Assembly (NCBI GenBank): GCA_900768515.1
Contig: CAAGDG010000097.1
Span: forward strand, 1-64,000
DNA: 64,000 bases
Reading direction: 5' to 3'
Source: Lentisphaeria bacterium
Lineage (GTDB): Bacteria > Verrucomicrobiota > Lentisphaeria > Victivallales > Victivallaceae
Shown: piece after piece, positions 61,444 through 64,000 of the stretch
How the letters are laid out: every line of letters begins with the position of its first letter
Position numbering within the stretch: position 1 is the first letter of the stretch
Notes under the pieces: model-generated
Told to the model about the DNA's origin: nothing
Database searches by the model: none
The model's input: the letters and a program-made list of their open reading frames with translations, nothing else
Made by a program: the position numbers and the translations under genes

Positions 61444-61462
61444 GAGCAAAGTATTTTCGCTG

Positions 61463-63484
61463 TCACCGGCACATGGCGAGGTATTTTTCGCGGATTTCCG
61501 GATCGCTCAGCAGCCGGAGGAAGACGCCGCCGACCACGGAACGCGCCTGGAATCCGACCTTGTCGCCGGAGACGGTGTCGTACCAGTCGGTCATGGGAAC
61601 CCGGCTCCGGGTCCGGCCGAGCCAGCGATGGACCGGTTCGAGCAGCGCGGCGAAATCGTCGGAATCGCCGGTCAGGGTGGCGCTCCAGAGGATCCAGTCG
61701 AGCTTGGTGTAGCTCTTGCGGTTGTCGAGCGGCAGGCCGAATTCGTTCTGGCGGCCGCGGTAGAAGGCCAGCTCCCGGCGGGCGACTTCAACGGGGAAGA
61801 GGTTGAGGCCGAGCAGCCGATCCCAGACCAGGTTGTACTTCTGGCTCCAGGTGCCGGGCTGGTCGAAGGCGAGACGGTAATGGTCGCCGTCGAGGGCGTC
61901 CTCGCACCAGCGGCGGGCGAACTTCTCCGCGGCGGCGCGGAAGCGCAGGGCGCTCTCCTTCTCGTCGAGCTTTTCCGCGATCTGCGCAAAAGCGCCGAGC
62001 GCGAGAATCGCCTTCAGCGAAAGGTTGGTGTTGTGGGCGAGGTGCCCGGCGAAGTCGTCGGTGCAGAGCTGGTTGTCGGGGTCGTAACCTTTTTCCAGCA
62101 GGTAGTCGGCCCACTTCCGGAGGGTTGTCCAGTGGCGTTTCAGGAAATCGGTTTCGCCGCAGAGCCGGGAGAGCGCCCCGGCGAGCAGCAGCATGTTGCC
62201 GCACTCCTCGACCGGCATCTGGTTCTCTTCGGAGAACTCTCCGCCGCCGTAGACCTGGCCGTTGGCGAGCGGGTAGGTGCCGAGGTCGTGGGGGGCGAAG
62301 GGGAATTTCCAGCGGCGGCTTTCGGCGTACTGGAGGATCGGAATGAGCATTCCCTTGAGCAGTTCGGGCTGGGTCAGCAGGAAGAGCGGCGCGGAGGGGT
62401 AGGTCACGTCGACCGTGGCGATGCAGCCGTTGGAGAAGTTCTCCTTCGAAAAGAAGAGCGGCGTCCCGTCGAGGTCGACCACCAGTTTGTGCGCGGCGAT
62501 CGCCTGGCGGAAGGCGAGGTCGCAGAGTTCGGCGTATTTTTCGCCGCCGGCTGCGGCCGCGTCGGAGTGGAGCTGCCGGTCGTAGCGGTCGCATTCCGCA
62601 TCGAGTTTTTCGAAATCGCCGCAGGCGGCGGAGAGGAGTTCCGCGATGGAATGGAATTCCAGTTTCCAGTATCCCGGCAGTTTCCGGCCGAGGTATTCGA
62701 TGGAGTAAACATCGTCGTAGGCGATCACATGCCAGGCGCTGGCGGGTTTTCCGGGCGCGGTTTCGAGCGTGATGCTTCCGGCCATGCAGATCCAGGTCTG
62801 GCGGACGCTCTGGGGCATGTTGAAATCGTCGTACTCCGGCAGGGTTCCGGTTTGAGCGAATCCCTTGCGCACGATCATGTTGGATCCGATCGCCGTCTCC
62901 GGATGGAACCGGAGGGGGAAGCCGAGATAGCAGTGTCCCCAGTCGATGCGGAGGTCGTCGCCGGAGCGGTTCAGCGGCTGCTGATTGGCCGAGGAGAGGC
63001 TGAGCAGTTCGAAATCGGGGTGGCGGTGGCGGCTCCAGACGATCTGGTCGCCGGGCTGGTTGACGCAGGGTTCGCCGCCGCAGTCGAAATAGAGTTCGAT
63101 CCGGTGACCGGCTCCGTCGAGCGAATCGACCTGATAGATCAGGTAGGTGAGCGGCCGGGCCAGAATGTCAAGCCGGTGCGGCAGAGCCGGGGTCAGAAAG
63201 GAGAGCGTCAGCCGGATCTTCGCATTCTCGAAGGTGTAGACGGTGCGGGTGGCGCGCACCTCGACTCCGGTCTGCGGCAGGGCCGGGGCGTGCTGGGGGC
63301 AGCCGAGGAAGGTTGCCGGTTCGCCGTCGACCCGGATGATGCCGGCGAGTCCGACGTGGGTGCCGGTCCAGTGGTGCGCCCAGTCGTCGTGGAGGTGGTC
63401 GCTGAAACTCCAGATGCTGAAATAGGGATCGTGGGTGATCAGTGGGATTGCGGGATAACGGTCCGGTTGGGAAGAGGTGGCCAT
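61463..63484 (-). CDS. Glutaminase A/DUF4965-type protein
   Basis: 673 residues. The start at 63484 has AGGAGAG seven bases upstream. The sequence matches the GtaA-like family (DUF5127, DUF4965 and DUF1793 parts): PLITHDPYFSIWSFSDHLHDDWAHHWTG at the N-terminus, then DLAFRQAIAAHKLVVD, NFSNGCIATVDVTYPSAPLFLL and FPFAPHDLGTYPLANGQVYGGGE in an alpha/alpha-barrel. Despite the glutaminase name, bacterial members often lie with glycosidases and probably act on glycans. No signal peptide is seen. It is monocistronic, with leuA downstream on the same strand behind a strong terminator. Confidence 0.82.
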   Translation of the reverse strand: MATSSQPDRYPAIPLITHDPYFSIWSFSDHLHDDWAHHWTGTHVGLAGIIRVDGEPATFLGCPQHAPALPQTGVEVRATRTVYTFENAKIRLTLSFLTPALPHRLDILARPLTYLIYQVDSLDGAGHRIELYFDCGGEPCVNQPGDQIVWSRHRHPDFELLSLSSANQQPLNRSGDDLRIDWGHCYLGFPLRFHPETAIGSNMIVRKGFAQTGTLPEYDDFNMPQSVRQTWICMAGSITLETAPGKPASAWHVIAYDDVYSIEYLGRKLPGYWKLEFHSIAELLSAACGDFEKLDAECDRYDRQLHSDAAAAGGEKYAELCDLAFRQAIAAHKLVVDLDGTPLFFSKENFSNGCIATVDVTYPSAPLFLLTQPELLKGMLIPILQYAESRRWKFPFAPHDLGTYPLANGQVYGGGEFSEENQMPVEECGNMLLLAGALSRLCGETDFLKRHWTTLRKWADYLLEKGYDPDNQLCTDDFAGHLAHNTNLSLKAILALGAFAQIAEKLDEKESALRFRAAAEKFARRWCEDALDGDHYRLAFDQPGTWSQKYNLVWDRLLGLNLFPVEVARRELAFYRGRQNEFGLPLDNRKSYTKLDWILWSATLTGDSDDFAALLEPVHRWLGRTRSRVPMTDWYDTVSGDKVGFQARSVVGGVFLRLLSDPEIREKYLAMCR

Positions 63485-63588
63485 TTTCAGTCTCTCCTGG
63501 GATTGGTTGAATCGTGGTTCTTTCAATTTTTTATAATATAATTGAAAGATCGCGCTTTAAAATGGCAAAAAATGACGAATCGATGTGA

Positions 63589-64000
63589 TTAATGCGCATT
63601 TTCAGGGTTGCCTGCCAGTGCTGCGAGCTGACGGCGGCCCCGGGCGATATGTGCGGCGAGCCGTTTTCGTGCGAGGGGACCGTTTCCGGCGGCGATCGCT
63701 TCGACGATGGCCTCGTGTTCACGGGTGTCGGCAAGCCGCCGCCGGGGAGGAATCCGGTCGTGGAGCATACGCGGGGCGATGGAGAAGAGCGTTCCGAGGA
63801 TCAGGAAGTTGTCGGTGATGTTCCGAATCGTTCCGGAGCCGGAGTCGCGGCAGATCGCCCGGTGGAAGTCGAAATCGGCTGCATTGAGTTCGCCCGGGGT
63901 CAGGGCGCGTCTCCGGCGGGCACAGCATTCGCGCAGTTCCGCAAGAAGTTCGGGAGGGGCGCCGTGGCGTGCGATCCGTTCTGCGGCGATGCCTTCGAGC
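63589..64000 (-). CDS. GntR/FadR family regulator, C-terminal FCD part (cut by window end)
   Basis: A partial gene: only the last 136 codons and the stop (TAA at 63589-63591) lie in the window. The visible protein matches the helical FCD ligand-binding domain of FadR-subfamily GntR regulators: LEGIAAERIARHGAP, NAADFDFHRAICRDSGSG, then HEAIVEAIAAGNGPLARKRL and AAHIARGRRQL. The conserved Asp (in DFDFH) and His residues that bind a metal or ligand in this family are present. The DNA-binding N-terminus is beyond the window. It lies just upstream of the glutaminase-A-like gene on the same strand and may regulate it. Confidence 0.8.
   Translation of the reverse strand, partial: LEGIAAERIARHGAPPELLAELRECCARRRRALTPGELNAADFDFHRAICRDSGSGTIRNITDNFLILGTLFSIAPRMLHDRIPPRRRLADTREHEAIVEAIAAGNGPLARKRLAAHIARGRRQLAALAGNPENAH

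Larger units (their letters stand above)
61005..61462. other. leuA control region and upstream gap
   Basis: This gap holds the leuA leader peptide (61181-61297), its RNA stem (61127-61140 with 61184-61197), the leuA promoter (61325-61353) and the terminator of the upstream gene (61404-61443). Nothing else is seen. Confidence 0.7.

Noticed and set aside
61028..63541. An 837-codon plus-strand open frame across the leuA leader and glutaminase-like gene
   Set aside because: It runs antisense to a conserved protein and across a terminator and promoter, with no homology visible.

Overview
The window is GC-rich bacterial chromosome with dense coding, no mobile elements and no CRISPR. The best guess at source is a Lentisphaerota (Victivallis-like) member of the PVC group. 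This is inferred from a type II secretion-style prepilin protein with an H-x9-DG motif inside a sugar-degradation operon, from many single, mostly secreted or cytoplasmic glycoside hydrolases of different families, and from tandem QueG-like iron-sulfur proteins. No 16S sequence is present to confirm it.

Layout. Bases 1-93 hold the 3' end of a 5S rRNA and its terminator, so an rRNA operon lies just to the left. From 0.4 to 6 kb are a secreted clan-A glycoside hydrolase and a convergent GH38 alpha-mannosidase, then tRNA-Ala(GGC). From 6.5 to 10.5 kb a minus-strand operon encodes a U32-like Cys-rich protein and three paralogous 4Fe-4S proteins. From 10.6 to 15.4 kb are a LacI regulator, a GH36-like alpha-galactosidase and a divergent FAD oxidoreductase, followed by a gap holding a fossil fragment of a second FAD oxidoreductase. 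From 15.9 to 19.1 kb is the conserved rpmH-rnpA-yidD-yidC-khpB operon. Then come an SH3 protein with a tandem repeat, a META lipoprotein with a Xer recombinase, and dxs. A lipoprotein-MlaE-MCE lipid-transport operon without an ATPase gene sits at 24-26.4 kb.

From 26.4 to 37.8 kb are a GH78 rhamnosidase, a second META lipoprotein and a five-gene sugar operon (GH42, prepilin, GH18, SSS symporter, BNR sialidase) divergent from an AraC regulator. dnaE (38.8-42.4 kb) is followed by a DUF2264-GH2-two-repeat-protein operon and by rpsA. A GH51 arabinofuranosidase is divergent from a second AraC regulator across an AT-rich control region. Next are a DUF3793 gene with two copies of a DtxR-like operator, a hypothetical gene, rpmA and obg, and a GH78-like gene. 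leuA comes last among the housekeeping genes, preceded by a newly recognised leucine-rich leader peptide and a 14-bp RNA stem. The window ends with a glutaminase-A/DUF4965-like gene and the cut C-terminus of a GntR/FadR regulator.

The most interesting observations are the leu leader/attenuator, the DUF3793 operator pair, the direct repeats between the GH51 and AraC genes, the FAD oxidoreductase fossil, and a GH2 enzyme that lacks its usual acid/base glutamate. All functions come from reading sequence motifs; no database search was possible.
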